NCBI RefSeq assembly: GCF_024741795.1
Contig: NZ_CP102950.1
Coordinates: forward strand, 620,001 to 684,000
Source: Arthrobacter sp. CJ23
Lineage (GTDB): Bacteria > Actinomycetota > Actinomycetes > Actinomycetales > Micrococcaceae
DNA length: 64,000 bases
Reading direction: 5' to 3'
Shown here: one piece after another, positions 44,412-52,685 of the stretch
Layout of the letters: each line of letters begins with the position of its first letter
Numbering within the stretch: position 1 is the first letter of the stretch
Notes under the pieces: model-generated
What the model saw: the letters and a program-made list of their open reading frames with translations, nothing else
Told to the model about the DNA's origin: nothing
Database searches by the model: none
Position numbers and translations under genes: made by a program

Positions 44412-45263
44412 TTAGGAGCGTGCTCCGCCCTGCCAGAGGGCATCGAACGGTGCGCCCGAGGCCACGCGGTTCTTGATGCCCGCAGTGACAAAGGCCTTCG
44501 CGGAGCGGGCCGCCTCCAGCGGCGTGGCACCCTTCGCGAGCTCGGCCGTCACGGCAGCCGCCAGCGAGCAGCCCGCACCGGACACCGCCACCTCGCCCAC
44601 CTTCGGGGCGCGCAGGACCTCGAGGGTCTCGCCGTCGTAGTAGACGTCGACGGCGTCCGGGCCTTCCAGCCGCACCCCGCCTTTCGCGAGGACGGCGGCA
44701 CCGCTGATCTGGTGGATGCGGATGGCCGCGGCCGTCAGGCTTTCCTCATCCGTGATCTCGAGGCCGGAGAGCGATTCCGCCTCGAAGTGGTTCGGCGTGA
44801 CGAAGGTGGCCAGCGGCAGGATCCGGGCCTTCAAAGCCTGGTCCGTGTCCAGGGCGTGCCCCGGTTCCTGGCCCTTGCAGATCAGCACCGGATCCAACAC
44901 CACGTTCGCGAACGAGCCGCCGGCCAGCGCGGCCTCCACCGTGCTGATGGTCGCCGGGCTGCCCAGCATGCCGATTTTCACCGTGTCCAGAACAGGCCGG
45001 TCCAGCACGGACGGTGCGCCGGAAGCGGCACCGTAGGCCGCCGTCGTCGCCTCCAGCTGGTCCGCGATGACCTGCTGGTCCACCGGCACAAAACGGTGGT
45101 TCCAGCTGTCCTTGGGGTCGAAGGACACGATGCACGTCAGGTTCGCGATGCCGAAGACACCGAGCTCCTGGAAGGTTTTGAGGTCGGCCTGGGCGCCGGC
45201 ACCGCCGGTCGCTTCGGATCCGGCGATGGTCAGGGCAATGGCAGGAGCAACGGCTGAAGTCAT
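44412..45263 (-). CDS. Hydroxymethylpyrimidine/pyridoxine kinase (ThiD/PdxK type)
   Basis: Ribokinase-fold kinase of 283 aa. [20 protein letters not shown] matches the substrate loop of ThiD (usual GSDSSGGAGIQADLKT), GMLGSPATI follows, and the anion hole/catalytic [16 protein letters not shown] is at the C-terminal side, with Cys-for-Gly-Thr/Asp variations. The active-site segment reads [10 protein letters not shown] where many have HGTGCTLSAA. This and SEATGG suggest a PdxK-like pyridoxine kinase as much as ThiD. ATG 45263 chosen; ATG 45272 is possible. No other thiamine gene is adjacent. Confidence 0.82.
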   Translation of the reverse strand: MTSAVAPAIALTIAGSEATGGAGAQADLKTFQELGVFGIANLTCIVSFDPKDSWNHRFVPVDQQVIADQLEATTAAYGAASGAPSVLDRPVLDTVKIGMLGSPATISTVEAALAGGSFANVVLDPVLICKGQEPGHALDTDQALKARILPLATFVTPNHFEAESLSGLEITDEESLTAAAIRIHQISGAAVLAKGGVRLEGPDAVDVYYDGETLEVLRAPKVGEVAVSGAGCSLAAAVTAELAKGATPLEAARSAKAFVTAGIKNRVASGAPFDALWQGGARS

Positions 45264-45301
45264 GGCTTCCATCTTGCCACTTGCCCCGGCGGTACCCCTT
45301 C

Positions 45302-46303
45302 TCAGCCGTGGAGTGCCCGGTACGCGGCTGCGGCGGCGGGGTGTAGGGGCACGCCGGCCGTGTTGATGAGAGTTTCCGGGCTCAGGAACTGCACGCCGGT
45401 GCTGGACTTCGGGACCAGTTCCTCGGCCTTTTCGACCATGAGCTCCACGGTCCGTCTGACGATGTGCTCGGCCAGGTCGCCGCGGCAGAGGAGCAGGTTG
45501 GCCACACCCACCGTCCACACGGCCGGGGCATTTCCATAGCTGTTCGCCGGAATCAACACGCGATCGTAGAACACGCCGTGTTGTTCGCGCATGGTGTGGA
45601 TGTGCTCGGCGAGGTCGATGAGCCGGAGGCCAACTTCCTCGGCCGTGGACGCGATGGCGGCTGTGGGCACGCCGCCGGACCAGAACAGGGCATCCACGGA
45701 CCGGTCCCGGAGGGCCCCGAGCCCCTGGTTCAGCCCGAGGTTCACCTGCTTGATCCCTTTGCTTGCGCCCGTGCCCGGCTCTGTGGAGGACAAGCCGGAT
45801 GCCACGATAATCCGTGGAGCAGTGAGCGATGTTCCCGAGCCAAGCTCGCCGACGGCGGCGGTCTTGCCCGCCAGGTCCGCGAAGCTCCGGATGCCGCTGT
45901 CCTCCCGGACGATGCAGTGGACATAGTTCTGATACACCTTGCCGAGAGCCGTCAAGCTGCCGGTGCCGGTGAGCTGAGTTGTTGCCAGTTGTGCCGCCGC
46001 ATCGGCCAGCGCGACGGCGAACGTCGCCTCGCCGGACAACACCCGTCCGATGTTATCGAGACTCCCGCCAGTGCTCAGCGGCACCGCGGCATCGGCCACG
46101 CCCTGACGCTGCAGCAGCTCCGCCAGCAGCGTGGCAAACTCCAGGTAGAAACCGCCGGGCTCGCCGCCGGCCACCGTCAGACGCGAGGGCCGTTCGTTCG
46201 ACGTGCAGGCCGCTGCGGCAGGCAGGAGGAGGGCTGCCAAGCCCATGGACAGCCCGGCCTTGACGGCCGCGCGGCGGGGCGGCAGGGCGTTTCGCTCAGG
46301 CAT
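45302..46303 (-). CDS. TAXI-family solute-binding lipoprotein, probable sensor partner
   Basis: 333 aa. Signal peptide with twin-basic start ([10 protein letters not shown]) and a lipobox AAAC at about residue 33. The body follows TAXI-type TRAP binding proteins: [76 protein letters not shown]. No TRAP membrane subunits are present in the window. Instead the gene overlaps the histidine kinase gene by eight bases and is third in the response-regulator operon. It probably feeds ligand information to that kinase, as TctC-like and TAXI proteins do in some systems. Confidence 0.88.
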   Translation of the reverse strand: MPERNALPPRRAAVKAGLSMGLAALLLPAAAACTSNERPSRLTVAGGEPGGFYLEFATLLAELLQRQGVADAAVPLSTGGSLDNIGRVLSGEATFAVALADAAAQLATTQLTGTGSLTALGKVYQNYVHCIVREDSGIRSFADLAGKTAAVGELGSGTSLTAPRIIVASGLSSTEPGTGASKGIKQVNLGLNQGLGALRDRSVDALFWSGGVPTAAIASTAEEVGLRLIDLAEHIHTMREQHGVFYDRVLIPANSYGNAPAVWTVGVANLLLCRGDLAEHIVRRTVELMVEKAEELVPKSSTGVQFLSPETLINTAGVPLHPAAAAAYRALHG

Positions 46304-47798
46304 CCGAGGCTCCCGACGGCGGCATGCCCGGCGGCGGTTCGGCTGGATGATGTTGGGCCGGCGGGGCCGGGAACTCGAGTCGGGCGGCCAGCCCGTGGGG
46401 AGGGCGTTCCGACAGGACCAGCCGGGCTCCGTTGGCCTCGGCCAGGCGGTCCACGATGGTCATGCCCAGGCCGTTGCCGCGGATTGTGCTGTGCTGCGGT
46501 GCCCGCCAGAATCTGGTGGTGGACGCGGCCCGCTGTTCGGGCGAAAGCCCGGGGCCGTCGTCGGACACTTCGATCGCAACCCCTCCCGGGCGGGGGCGGC
46601 CGGCAACCGTGATGCGGGCGGCGGGGGCGTACTTGATCGCGTTGGTGAGCAGTTCGCCCACCATGTGGGCCAGTTCCTCGGCGTTGCAGGCCAGCTGCAG
46701 CGGCGAGGTGGGCGTCTCCAGCACGAGTTCCGCCCCTGCGGTGCGGGCGGCAGGAGCCGCCCGGTCCACTTCCTCCTGGAGCACCGGGAACGGATCGATG
46801 ATGGCCGGGCGCTTGCCTTCGTCGCTCTCCGGCCCGCCAGTGCCGTCTGCCCCGTCCTTGCCCTCCCAACGGTGGGCTCGCGCCGAGCCCTCAAAGGCGC
46901 GGTGTTCCGCCGTCGCCAGCTTCAGCACGCCGTCGAGCATCTCCTCCACGCGCTCCAGCTCGGCGACGACGCCCGCCGCGGCTGCCTTTTGGCTGCCCGT
47001 TTGCAGTTCCAGCTGCAGCAGGTCGATCCTCAGCCTCAGGGCGCCCACGGGGTTGCGCAATTGGTGCGAGGTGTCCGCGATCAGCCGCCGCTGAGAGTCG
47101 ATGCTCTCGCTGACGGTCTGCGCCATGGCAGTGAAGGAGCGGCTCAGTTGCCGCAATTCGGGCGGGCCGTCCTCCGGAAGCCGGCTGGTCCTGCCGGTGG
47201 TTTCGAGCTCCGTGACGGCCGCGTTCAGCCGGTGGACAGGGCGCAACACCCAGGCAGTGACGCGTGCGGCAGCGAGAAGAAGCAGCGTTCCGAGCGCGAG
47301 TGCGGCGACTATGACCCCGAGCCAGCGTTCACGCAGTTTCTGCCGGGCGGCCTCCGGATCGACCTCAAGGACGGCCTCGCCCAGCACCTGGTTGGCGGTT
47401 CCGAACGGCCGGGAGATCACCTCGGTGCCGGTCCCCAAGGGCTGCAGGGCCGGGATGGTGGTGTCGCTGAGGTTCAGGCCCGCCCGGGACAGCGCCTCGC
47501 GGACATCGGCGCGGTCTTCGCTGAGGCCGCCGGAGCGCAGCGTTCCTTGCTGCAGGCGGACCAGGATTCCCTCGCCGTAGAGCCCCGAATAGGCATCCAT
47601 TTCCCGCTGCAGCTGCGTGGAGTCGTTGTCCAGGGCTACGTCGTAGGCCATCTGCGCAAAGCGGTTGAGCGCCGCTGCCCGGTTGATCTGGATCTCCTGC
47701 GTGAGCTCGCGCCCGGCGGACGTCAGGATGATGCTGGAGACGGCGATCACGATGACCACCGACAGCAGGCTCAGGACGGCCAGGACCCGGACTTTCAC
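46296..47798 (-). CDS. Sensor histidine kinase
   Basis: 500 aa from a GTG that overlaps the response-regulator stop (GTGA). One membrane helix at residues 4-27 and another around 155-175 enclose an extracytoplasmic domain. A HAMP-like linker, the H box DTSHQLRNPVGALRLRID, N box GELLTNAIKYAPAARI, and ATP-lid DDGPGL and GNGLGM follow. A Gly/Asp-rich insertion (WEGKDGADGTGGPESDEG) lies between H and N boxes. Placed between its regulator and a TAXI binding protein, it likely senses a carboxylate and controls the divergent MHS transporter, as TctE does for tricarboxylates. Confidence 0.93.
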   Translation of the reverse strand: MKVRVLAVLSLLSVVIVIAVSSIILTSAGRELTQEIQINRAAALNRFAQMAYDVALDNDSTQLQREMDAYSGLYGEGILVRLQQGTLRSGGLSEDRADVREALSRAGLNLSDTTIPALQPLGTGTEVISRPFGTANQVLGEAVLEVDPEAARQKLRERWLGVIVAALALGTLLLLAAARVTAWVLRPVHRLNAAVTELETTGRTSRLPEDGPPELRQLSRSFTAMAQTVSESIDSQRRLIADTSHQLRNPVGALRLRIDLLQLELQTGSQKAAAAGVVAELERVEEMLDGVLKLATAEHRAFEGSARAHRWEGKDGADGTGGPESDEGKRPAIIDPFPVLQEEVDRAAPAARTAGAELVLETPTSPLQLACNAEELAHMVGELLTNAIKYAPAARITVAGRPRPGGVAIEVSDDGPGLSPEQRAASTTRFWRAPQHSTIRGNGLGMTIVDRLAEANGARLVLSERPPHGLAARLEFPAPPAQHHPAEPPPGMPPSGASDA

Positions 47799-48463
47799 GC
47801 CGGATCCGCCTCCACGCGGTAGCCCACTCCACGGACATTGATGATGAAACCGGGCAGCTGGAGCTTGGACCGCAGCCCGGTCAGGTGCACGTCCAGGGAT
47901 CTTGAACTCGCGAGGAAAGCGTCTCCCCACAGGGCGTCCAGGATCTGTTCCCGGGTAACCACTGAACCGGCATTCCGGGCAAGCAAGGCGAGCAAATCGA
48001 ACTCCGTGGCTGTCAACGGCAGCACCCGGGAACCGACGGTCGCCACCCGGCGGTCGAGGTCGACGTCGAGCTCTCCCAGGACGATGTTCTGGGGTTTGCC
48101 GACTCCGGGACGGCCGGCGCGCCTGGTCACGGCCTCGATCCGGGCCAGCAGTTCAACGAGCTTGACCGGTTTGACGAGGTAGTCATCGGCGCCCGAGCGC
48201 AGGCCCAGGACCACACTGCGTTCGTCGTCGCGGGCGGTCAGGATCAGGATGGGAACCTGGGTGACCTGGCGCAGCTTCCGCAGGACCTCCAGGCCATCGA
48301 GATCGGGAAGGCCCAGATCGAGCAGGATGACTTCGGCTTTCCGGTGGGCCAGGAGCGCATCTTCGCCGCGCGACACGCGCGTTGCCTTGTGCCCCGCGGA
48401 AGCCACGGCCGCGCCAAGGGCCGACGCCATGGCGTCGTCGTCCTCGACGATGAGCACTTGCAT
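47795..48463 (-). CDS. OmpR-family response regulator
   Basis: 222 aa. Receiver with acidic pocket (VEDDDAM), phosphorylated Asp at about residue 49 (LLDLGLPDLDG), Thr in ILTA and Lys in VKPVK; then a winged helix (TATEFDLLALLARNAGSVVT and SLDVHLTGLRSKL). ATG 48463 has AAGGGACC upstream. First gene of the RR-HK-TAXI operon, divergent from the MHS transporter. A perfect 10-bp-arm palindrome in the shared space (48601-48627) is its most likely binding site. Confidence 0.94.
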   Translation of the reverse strand: MQVLIVEDDDAMASALGAAVASAGHKATRVSRGEDALLAHRKAEVILLDLGLPDLDGLEVLRKLRQVTQVPILILTARDDERSVVLGLRSGADDYLVKPVKLVELLARIEAVTRRAGRPGVGKPQNIVLGELDVDLDRRVATVGSRVLPLTATEFDLLALLARNAGSVVTREQILDALWGDAFLASSRSLDVHLTGLRSKLQLPGFIINVRGVGYRVEADPA

Positions 48464-48600
48464 TGCCTGGTCCCTTTTCCGCTGGATGGGCACCCGTGGC
48501 CCGTCTTGGAGATTACCCCTTTCGCCGTGCTTTTGCTTTCTGCCGGGTGCCGCAGTGGGCGCGGCGGGCGGTGCAGGGAAGGACTGATCGGCGTGAATCC

Positions 48601-48627
48601 GGATTCCTAAGGAAGTGTTAGGAATCC
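48601..48627. promoter_or_regulatory. Palindrome in the divergent spacer, candidate response-regulator site
   Basis: GGATTCCTAA (48601-48610) / TTAGGAATCC (48618-48627), perfect arms with a 7-bp gap, preceded by another GAATCC. It lies between the response-regulator start and the leader ORF/MHS gene. The rest of the 48464-48699 spacer shows no gene. Confidence 0.55.
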
Positions 48628-48699
48628 GCTTTTCATGGTGGTTGTGCCCTGAATCACGCCTAGCTTGGAATACGTCCTCTTCTTCAGGAGGACCTTTCA

Positions 48700-48813
48700 T
48701 TGTCGAGAAGAGCCATGCGCAAGGACGCCATGAGCAACAGCTTCATGGACAGAACAAACTCATGCAAGACACGGCTGCCGGTGCAGGCGCCGTCCAGGAA
48801 GGTTCATAGATGA
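48700..48813 (+). CDS. Leader ORF of 37 codons upstream of and overlapping the MHS transporter gene
   Basis: TTG start with a full AGGAGG eight bases upstream; reads LSRRAMRKDAMSNSFMDRTN and on to VHR, and its TGA overlaps the transporter ATG (ATGA). The product is basic and has no known domain. The transporter also has its own AGGAAGG site, so the leader may modulate translation and need not be the sole entry. A lone Cys lies at residue 22 and no attenuator stem is evident. Confidence 0.5.
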   Translation: MSRRAMRKDAMSNSFMDRTNSCKTRLPVQAPSRKVHR

Positions 48814-50222
48814 GCACCCAGCAAGCTGCGCCCCAAAGCGAGGCGGCCCAGACCCGCAAAGCCGTGGGCAACATCCTCAAGGGCTCCGCGGGCAACCTCG
48901 TGGAGTGGTTTGACGTCTACATTTACACCGCGTTTTCGGCGTATTTCGCGTCCCATTTTTTCAGTTCCGCGGACCCCCTGCAGAGCAACCTGGAAGCCAT
49001 GGCTGTGTTCGCCGTGACGTTCCTGATGCGCCCCATCGGCAGCTGGTTCTTCGGCCGCTACGCGGACCGGAACGGCCGGAGGGCGGCACTGACCCTCAGC
49101 GTGACCATGATGTCCGCCGGCTCCTTCGCCATTGCCTTGCTCCCCACCAAGGACGTCATCGGGACCTGGGCGCTGATCCTGCTGGTGCTGATCCGGCTGC
49201 TCCAGGGCTTCTCGGTGGGCGGCGAATACGGCACCAGTGCCACCTACATGTCCGAGGCGGCCACAGCCAAGCGCCGCGGCTTCTTCTCCAGCTTCCAGTA
49301 CGTCACGCTGATCGGCGGACAGATGCTGGCACTGCTGACCCTGGTGATCCTCGAAAACCTGCTGGGCAAGGAAGCCCTGGGTGAATGGGGCTGGCGTATT
49401 CCGTTCGCCATCGGCGGCGTGGCAGCCCTTGTGGTCCTGTGGCTCCGGCGCTCCATGGAGGAGACCATCTCCGCAGAGCAGACCGCGGCTGCCCACGTCC
49501 GCGTGGCGGGCGAAGCCCAGCCGGGCACCCTGAAGCTCCTCTTCACCAAGCACTGGAAGGCGCTGCTGATCTGCATCGGCGTCACCCTGGGCGGCACCAT
49601 GGCCTTCTACACGTACACCAACTTCACGCTGTCCTTCATGCAGAACACCAGCGGAATCCCCAAGGAGCAGACCTCGGTCATCAGCTTCTGGGCGCTGTTC
49701 ATCTTCATGCTGCTGCAGCCTGTCTACGGGATGATCTCGGACCGCGTGGGCCGCAAGCCGCTCCTGCTCTGGTTCGGCATCACCGGAGTGCTGTGCACCT
49801 GGCCGCTGCTGTCCACCCTTGCCGGCACCAAGGACCCGTTCATGGCCTTCCTGCTCATGATGGGCGGGCTGCTGATTGTGGGCGGGTACACCTCTATCAA
49901 CGCCTTGGTGAAGGCCGAATTGTTCCCCGCCTCCATCCGCGCCCTCGGCGTCGGACTGGGCTACGCCATCGCCAACTCGCTCTTCGGCGGCACCACGCCG
50001 CTGGTGGGTGCCGCGCTCCAGAAGGCCGGGCAGGTGGAGGTCCTGTTCACGTACATCACGGTGGGCATCGCCATCTCGCTGCTGGTCTACATCTTCGCCC
50101 TGAAGAACAAGAAGTCCACGCACCTGGACGCCGAGCAGGGCAACGCCTTCGGCCCCGCCAACGTCCGCGGCAGCGACGTCCGGGACAGCGACGACGACAA
50201 GAAGGACCTCGTCAGCGCCTAA
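48810..50222 (+). CDS. MFS transporter, metabolite:H+ symporter (MHS) family, KgtP-like
   Basis: 470 aa, about 12 membrane helices. The N-terminal GNLVEWFDVYIYTAFSAYF, RPIGSWFFGRYADRNGRR loop 2-3 motif and QGFSVGGEYGTSATYMSE are those of MHS carboxylate symporters such as the alpha-ketoglutarate permease. The C-terminal tail is hydrophilic and acidic. Divergent from a two-component system with a TAXI protein, by which it is probably induced. Substrate likely a di- or ketocarboxylate. Confidence 0.9.
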   Translation: MSTQQAAPQSEAAQTRKAVGNILKGSAGNLVEWFDVYIYTAFSAYFASHFFSSADPLQSNLEAMAVFAVTFLMRPIGSWFFGRYADRNGRRAALTLSVTMMSAGSFAIALLPTKDVIGTWALILLVLIRLLQGFSVGGEYGTSATYMSEAATAKRRGFFSSFQYVTLIGGQMLALLTLVILENLLGKEALGEWGWRIPFAIGGVAALVVLWLRRSMEETISAEQTAAAHVRVAGEAQPGTLKLLFTKHWKALLICIGVTLGGTMAFYTYTNFTLSFMQNTSGIPKEQTSVISFWALFIFMLLQPVYGMISDRVGRKPLLLWFGITGVLCTWPLLSTLAGTKDPFMAFLLMMGGLLIVGGYTSINALVKAELFPASIRALGVGLGYAIANSLFGGTTPLVGAALQKAGQVEVLFTYITVGIAISLLVYIFALKNKKSTHLDAEQGNAFGPANVRGSDVRDSDDDKKDLVSA

Positions 50223-50238
50223 CGCTTCCAGGCGATGT

Positions 50239-50284
50239 ACGACGGCGGGTGCCCGGCTCACGCGAGCCGGGCACCCGCCGTCGT
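50239..50284 (+). terminator. Terminator after the MHS transporter gene
   Basis: 20-bp perfect stem, left arm ACGACGGCGGGTGCCCGGCT and its inverse, with a CACGCG loop; no T tract follows. It lies 16 bp past the stop. Confidence 0.75.
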
Positions 50285-50291
50285 CGTCCCC

Positions 50292-50384
50292 GACGCTCTC
50301 TCACTTTTGGAGCGTTTTGGCGCAGCGCTCTCTCACCACGTGCAGGAGCGTTGCCGGATTTTGGGCCAAAAGTGAGAGAGTGTT
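50292..50384. repeat. Intergenic inverted repeat pair (CTCTCTCAC type)
   Basis: ACGCTCTCTCACTTTTGG (50293-50310) and CCAAAAGTGAGAGAGTGT (50366-50383) are inverted with one mismatch. A second, weaker pair is GCGCTCTCTCACC (50325-50337) and a GGTGGGAGAGGGTC-like sequence from 50403 that lies inside the end of the next gene. Looks like nested palindromic repeats that have been duplicated. Confidence 0.7.
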
Positions 50385-50389
50385 GGCGG

Positions 50390-50866
50390 TCAGGAGGCCA
50401 AAGGTGGGAGAGGGTCGTTGATGCGTACGAGCCTCCAGACGGCGAGGCGGGCAATTCCGGCGGCAAGGGCTACCGACAACGAAAAAGCGATTCCGTAGGG
50501 AGTCGTGAATCCGCCGAAGGGTACGCACATGAACGCCGCGGCCAGGAAGAACGCGGCAACGTGGATCCACTGGTTCCGAACTCGGCGCAGCGCGGCCCCC
50601 AACGCCATCGCCGCCGCGATGGCGACGATCCAGACTGGCAAAGCGGAATAGACCAGTAAGATCAGGAACCACTGCCCTGCCATGCCGGTGGTGGCGGACA
50701 GTGCGATGACGAAAACGACATGTGCCACGGCTGCTCCGAGCAGGAGCGCGCGTGCGCTCAGGACGACCCGGTCCTTGGGTCCATAGCGCCATTCCTTCTT
50801 CCCTGCGGGCTTGGGGAGGTCTTCCCATCCTGCTTCTTCGTCATCCGGCACCACGTTGCTGCTCAT
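50390..50866 (-). CDS. Small integral membrane protein, unknown function
   Basis: 158 aa. A hydrophilic N-terminus (DDEEAGWEDLPKPAGKKEW) precedes four predicted membrane helices (LLLGAAVAHVVFVIAL, FLILLVYSALPVWIVAIAAA, WIHVAAFFLAAAFMCV, YGIAFSLSVALAAGIARLAV). No family recognised. ATG with AAGGGGGAAG upstream, overlapping the stop of the epimerase gene by ATGA, so it is coupled. The very end of the gene lies within the CTCTCTCAC repeat field, which may have supplied its last codons. Confidence 0.75.
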   Translation of the reverse strand: MSSNVVPDDEEAGWEDLPKPAGKKEWRYGPKDRVVLSARALLLGAAVAHVVFVIALSATTGMAGQWFLILLVYSALPVWIVAIAAAMALGAALRRVRNQWIHVAAFFLAAAFMCVPFGGFTTPYGIAFSLSVALAAGIARLAVWRLVRINDPLPPLAS

Positions 50867-51759
50867 TCTTCCCCCTTGCTGATGTTGTTGAGTGCCCCCT
50901 CCAGTGCCGGGTGCTTGAAGGCGAAGCCGGCATCGAGGAGCTTGCGGGGCTCCACCCAGCGGCTCTTCAGGACGAGTTCCGTTTCGGTCCGGATGAGGAC
51001 GGCGCCGACTTCGAGGAGCCACCGCGGCAACGGCAATCCGAGCGGGACGCCCTGGCTGCGGCGGACGAGGTCCATCAGCTCGCGGTTGTCCACGGCGAAG
51101 GGCGCCGCGGCGTTCACAGGCCCGGTAATGTCCGCACGGGCGTGCAGGAACAGGACCGTGCGGAACAGGTCTTCCACGTGGATCCAGCTGAACTTCTGCG
51201 TGCCCGGGCCCATCGGCCCGCCGAGGCCGAGCCGCGCCAGGTTCCGGAACGGCCGCATGACGCCGCCTCCCGGTCCCAGCACGATGGCGATCCGAAGCGG
51301 GATCTTGCGGGTTTCCGGCGTATGCGCGGCCCTGAGCGTCTCCTCCCAGGAGCGCGCGACGCCCACCGAGAAGCCGGTGCCGATCTCGCCGTCGAGCTCT
51401 GACTGGGGCCGGTCCTCGGCGTGCCGGTAGATGGTGCCGGTACTGGCGTTGATCCACGTCCGCGGGGGAGCGGCGCAGCGGGCGATCGCGCGGCCCAGGG
51501 CGGCCGTGCTTTCCACCCTGGAACTCAGGATTTCGGCCCGGTTCCGGGCGTTGTAGCGGCAGCCGACGGACCGTCCGGCGAGGTTCACCAGCAGTTCGGC
51601 GCCGTCCAGCGCCCGGGTGATGCCGCCGTCGTCGTCCCACACAGCGTCGTTGCCGGCCGCCCGCCCGACGCTCCTCACCACCCAGCCTTCTGCCGCAAAG
51701 CGGTGTTGAAAATACCTGCCGATGAACCCGGACGCCCCGGCGAGCACCACGGTTGCCAT
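50863..51759 (-). CDS. TIGR01777-type NAD-dependent epimerase/dehydratase
   Basis: 298 aa extended SDR protein of the SulA/YfcH (TIGR01777) group. The N-terminal VVLAGASGFIGRYFQHRF nucleotide motif, NLAGRSVGCRYNARNRAEIL, STGTIYRHAED, and C-terminal DUF1731-like segment (LKSRWVEPRKLLDAGFAF) fit well. In many of these NAD is probably structural and the role is unknown. Second gene after the TetR regulator on this strand, 26 bp from it, and coupled to the small membrane protein. Confidence 0.85.
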   Translation of the reverse strand: MATVVLAGASGFIGRYFQHRFAAEGWVVRSVGRAAGNDAVWDDDGGITRALDGAELLVNLAGRSVGCRYNARNRAEILSSRVESTAALGRAIARCAAPPRTWINASTGTIYRHAEDRPQSELDGEIGTGFSVGVARSWEETLRAAHTPETRKIPLRIAIVLGPGGGVMRPFRNLARLGLGGPMGPGTQKFSWIHVEDLFRTVLFLHARADITGPVNAAAPFAVDNRELMDLVRRSQGVPLGLPLPRWLLEVGAVLIRTETELVLKSRWVEPRKLLDAGFAFKHPALEGALNNISKGEE

Positions 51760-51785
51760 GCGTCCCCCTTCCCGCGGCTCCACCG

Positions 51786-52442
51786 TCAGCCCCTGACGCT
51801 CCGGACCAGGGCCAGGATGTCGTCGAACACCCTGCCGACGCCCGGCATCTTCGCCAGCGACAGGCCGCGGGCGATGAGCGGCACCACGCCGTCGATCAGG
51901 CTGCGCGTGCGGCGCTGGCTCTCGGATTTGTCGTAGACCCAGAACAGCGCGATACCCATGTACGCCAGCCACAGCAGTTCCGGGAGTTCGCCGCGGAGCT
52001 TCTTGGGGGCGGCGGGCACCGAGCCCTCGACGGCGTCGCGGAAGATCGCGAGCGATGCCTCCCGGGCGGCGGTGGAGTCCTCGCCGAAGGGGTTGACTGG
52101 CGACGTGGGGCGGATGGCCGTGGCGATGAAGTCGGCGCCGAACTGGTGGTACGCCGCCATGACGTCGAAGCCCGAGTGCAGCACGGCCTTGAGGCGTGCG
52201 GAGAGGTCCTTGGCGCCGGCCAGGGACTCAGACGCCGCGGCTGCGTGTTCTGCCTGGACCTGCAGGTACAGCTCCTGTACGAGCTCGTCCTTGGACGCAA
52301 AGTAGTAGTAGGCGTTGCCCACGGAGACGCCGGCTTCCTGGGCGATGGCGCGCATGGTGGTCTTCTCGAAGCCGATCTCGCGGAACATCTTGAGCGCGAC
52401 GTCGGCCACGAGCCGGCGGGTCTGTTCACTCTTGGCAGCCAT
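51786..52442 (-). CDS. TetR-family transcriptional regulator with double operator
   Basis: 218 aa, start at ATG 52442 with AAGGGAAC upstream; the frame open to 52505 crosses the operator. HTH: RAIAQEAGVSVGNAYYYFAS, with DVALKMFREIGFEKTTM before it. ALFWVYDKSESQRRTRSLID in the C-terminal domain resembles the regulators found with lipid or epimerase genes. Two identical-type palindromes flank its promoter, so autorepression is very likely, with co-regulation of the two downstream genes. Confidence 0.93.
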   Translation of the reverse strand: MAAKSEQTRRLVADVALKMFREIGFEKTTMRAIAQEAGVSVGNAYYYFASKDELVQELYLQVQAEHAAAASESLAGAKDLSARLKAVLHSGFDVMAAYHQFGADFIATAIRPTSPVNPFGEDSTAAREASLAIFRDAVEGSVPAAPKKLRGELPELLWLAYMGIALFWVYDKSESQRRTRSLIDGVVPLIARGLSLAKMPGVGRVFDDILALVRSVRG

Positions 52443-52477
52443 GGGTTCCCTTGTTTCGATTGCTTGCTTCGATTTTT

Positions 52478-52523
52478 TGAACGTGTTCAAGAACGAGTAT
52501 GACACGCTTTCTGAACATGTTCA
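52478..52523. promoter_or_regulatory. TetR double operator with embedded promoter
   Basis: TGAACGTGTTCA (52478-52489) and TGAACATGTTCA (52512-52523), two 12-bp palindromes 34 bp apart centre to centre. On the minus strand TTGAAC (overlapping the outer site) and CATACT are 17 bp apart, a good -35/-10 pair reading into tetR, with the second site just downstream of the -10. Repressor bound at either site would block transcription. Confidence 0.8.
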
Positions 52524-52644
52524 AAATATTTGGGGGCGGGGCATTTCCCCGTGAACGGGAGCAGGGGATGGGACAATGGTGGTGGTTCCGGGCGCACTCC
52601 GGCCGGACCGCAAACCAGTGCTAATACAGCGGGGCGACGCGACA

Positions 52645-52682
52645 AATTCCGGACGCCTGCGCGAACCACTAAGGACGGAATT
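52645..52682 (+). promoter_or_regulatory. Leader hairpin enclosing the ribosome site of the queuosine-precursor transporter
   Basis: AATTCCG (52645-52651) and CGGAATT (52676-52682) pair around a 24-nt loop that contains AAGGA, just before the ATG at 52686. It could control translation. It does not clearly fit a known preQ1 riboswitch fold, although ACTAAGGA before the start recalls the tail of class I. Confidence 0.3.
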
Positions 52683-52685
52683 CCC

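Noticed and set aside
44412..45263. Thiamine operon with TPP riboswitch
   Set aside because: Only one kinase gene is present, no thi neighbours, and the 38-bp gap upstream cannot hold a TPP riboswitch.
48615..48809. 64-codon frame on plus strand before the MHS transporter
   Set aside because: It starts inside the palindrome without a ribosome site; the overlapping TTG frame at 48700-48813 has a full AGGAGG and ends on the transporter start.
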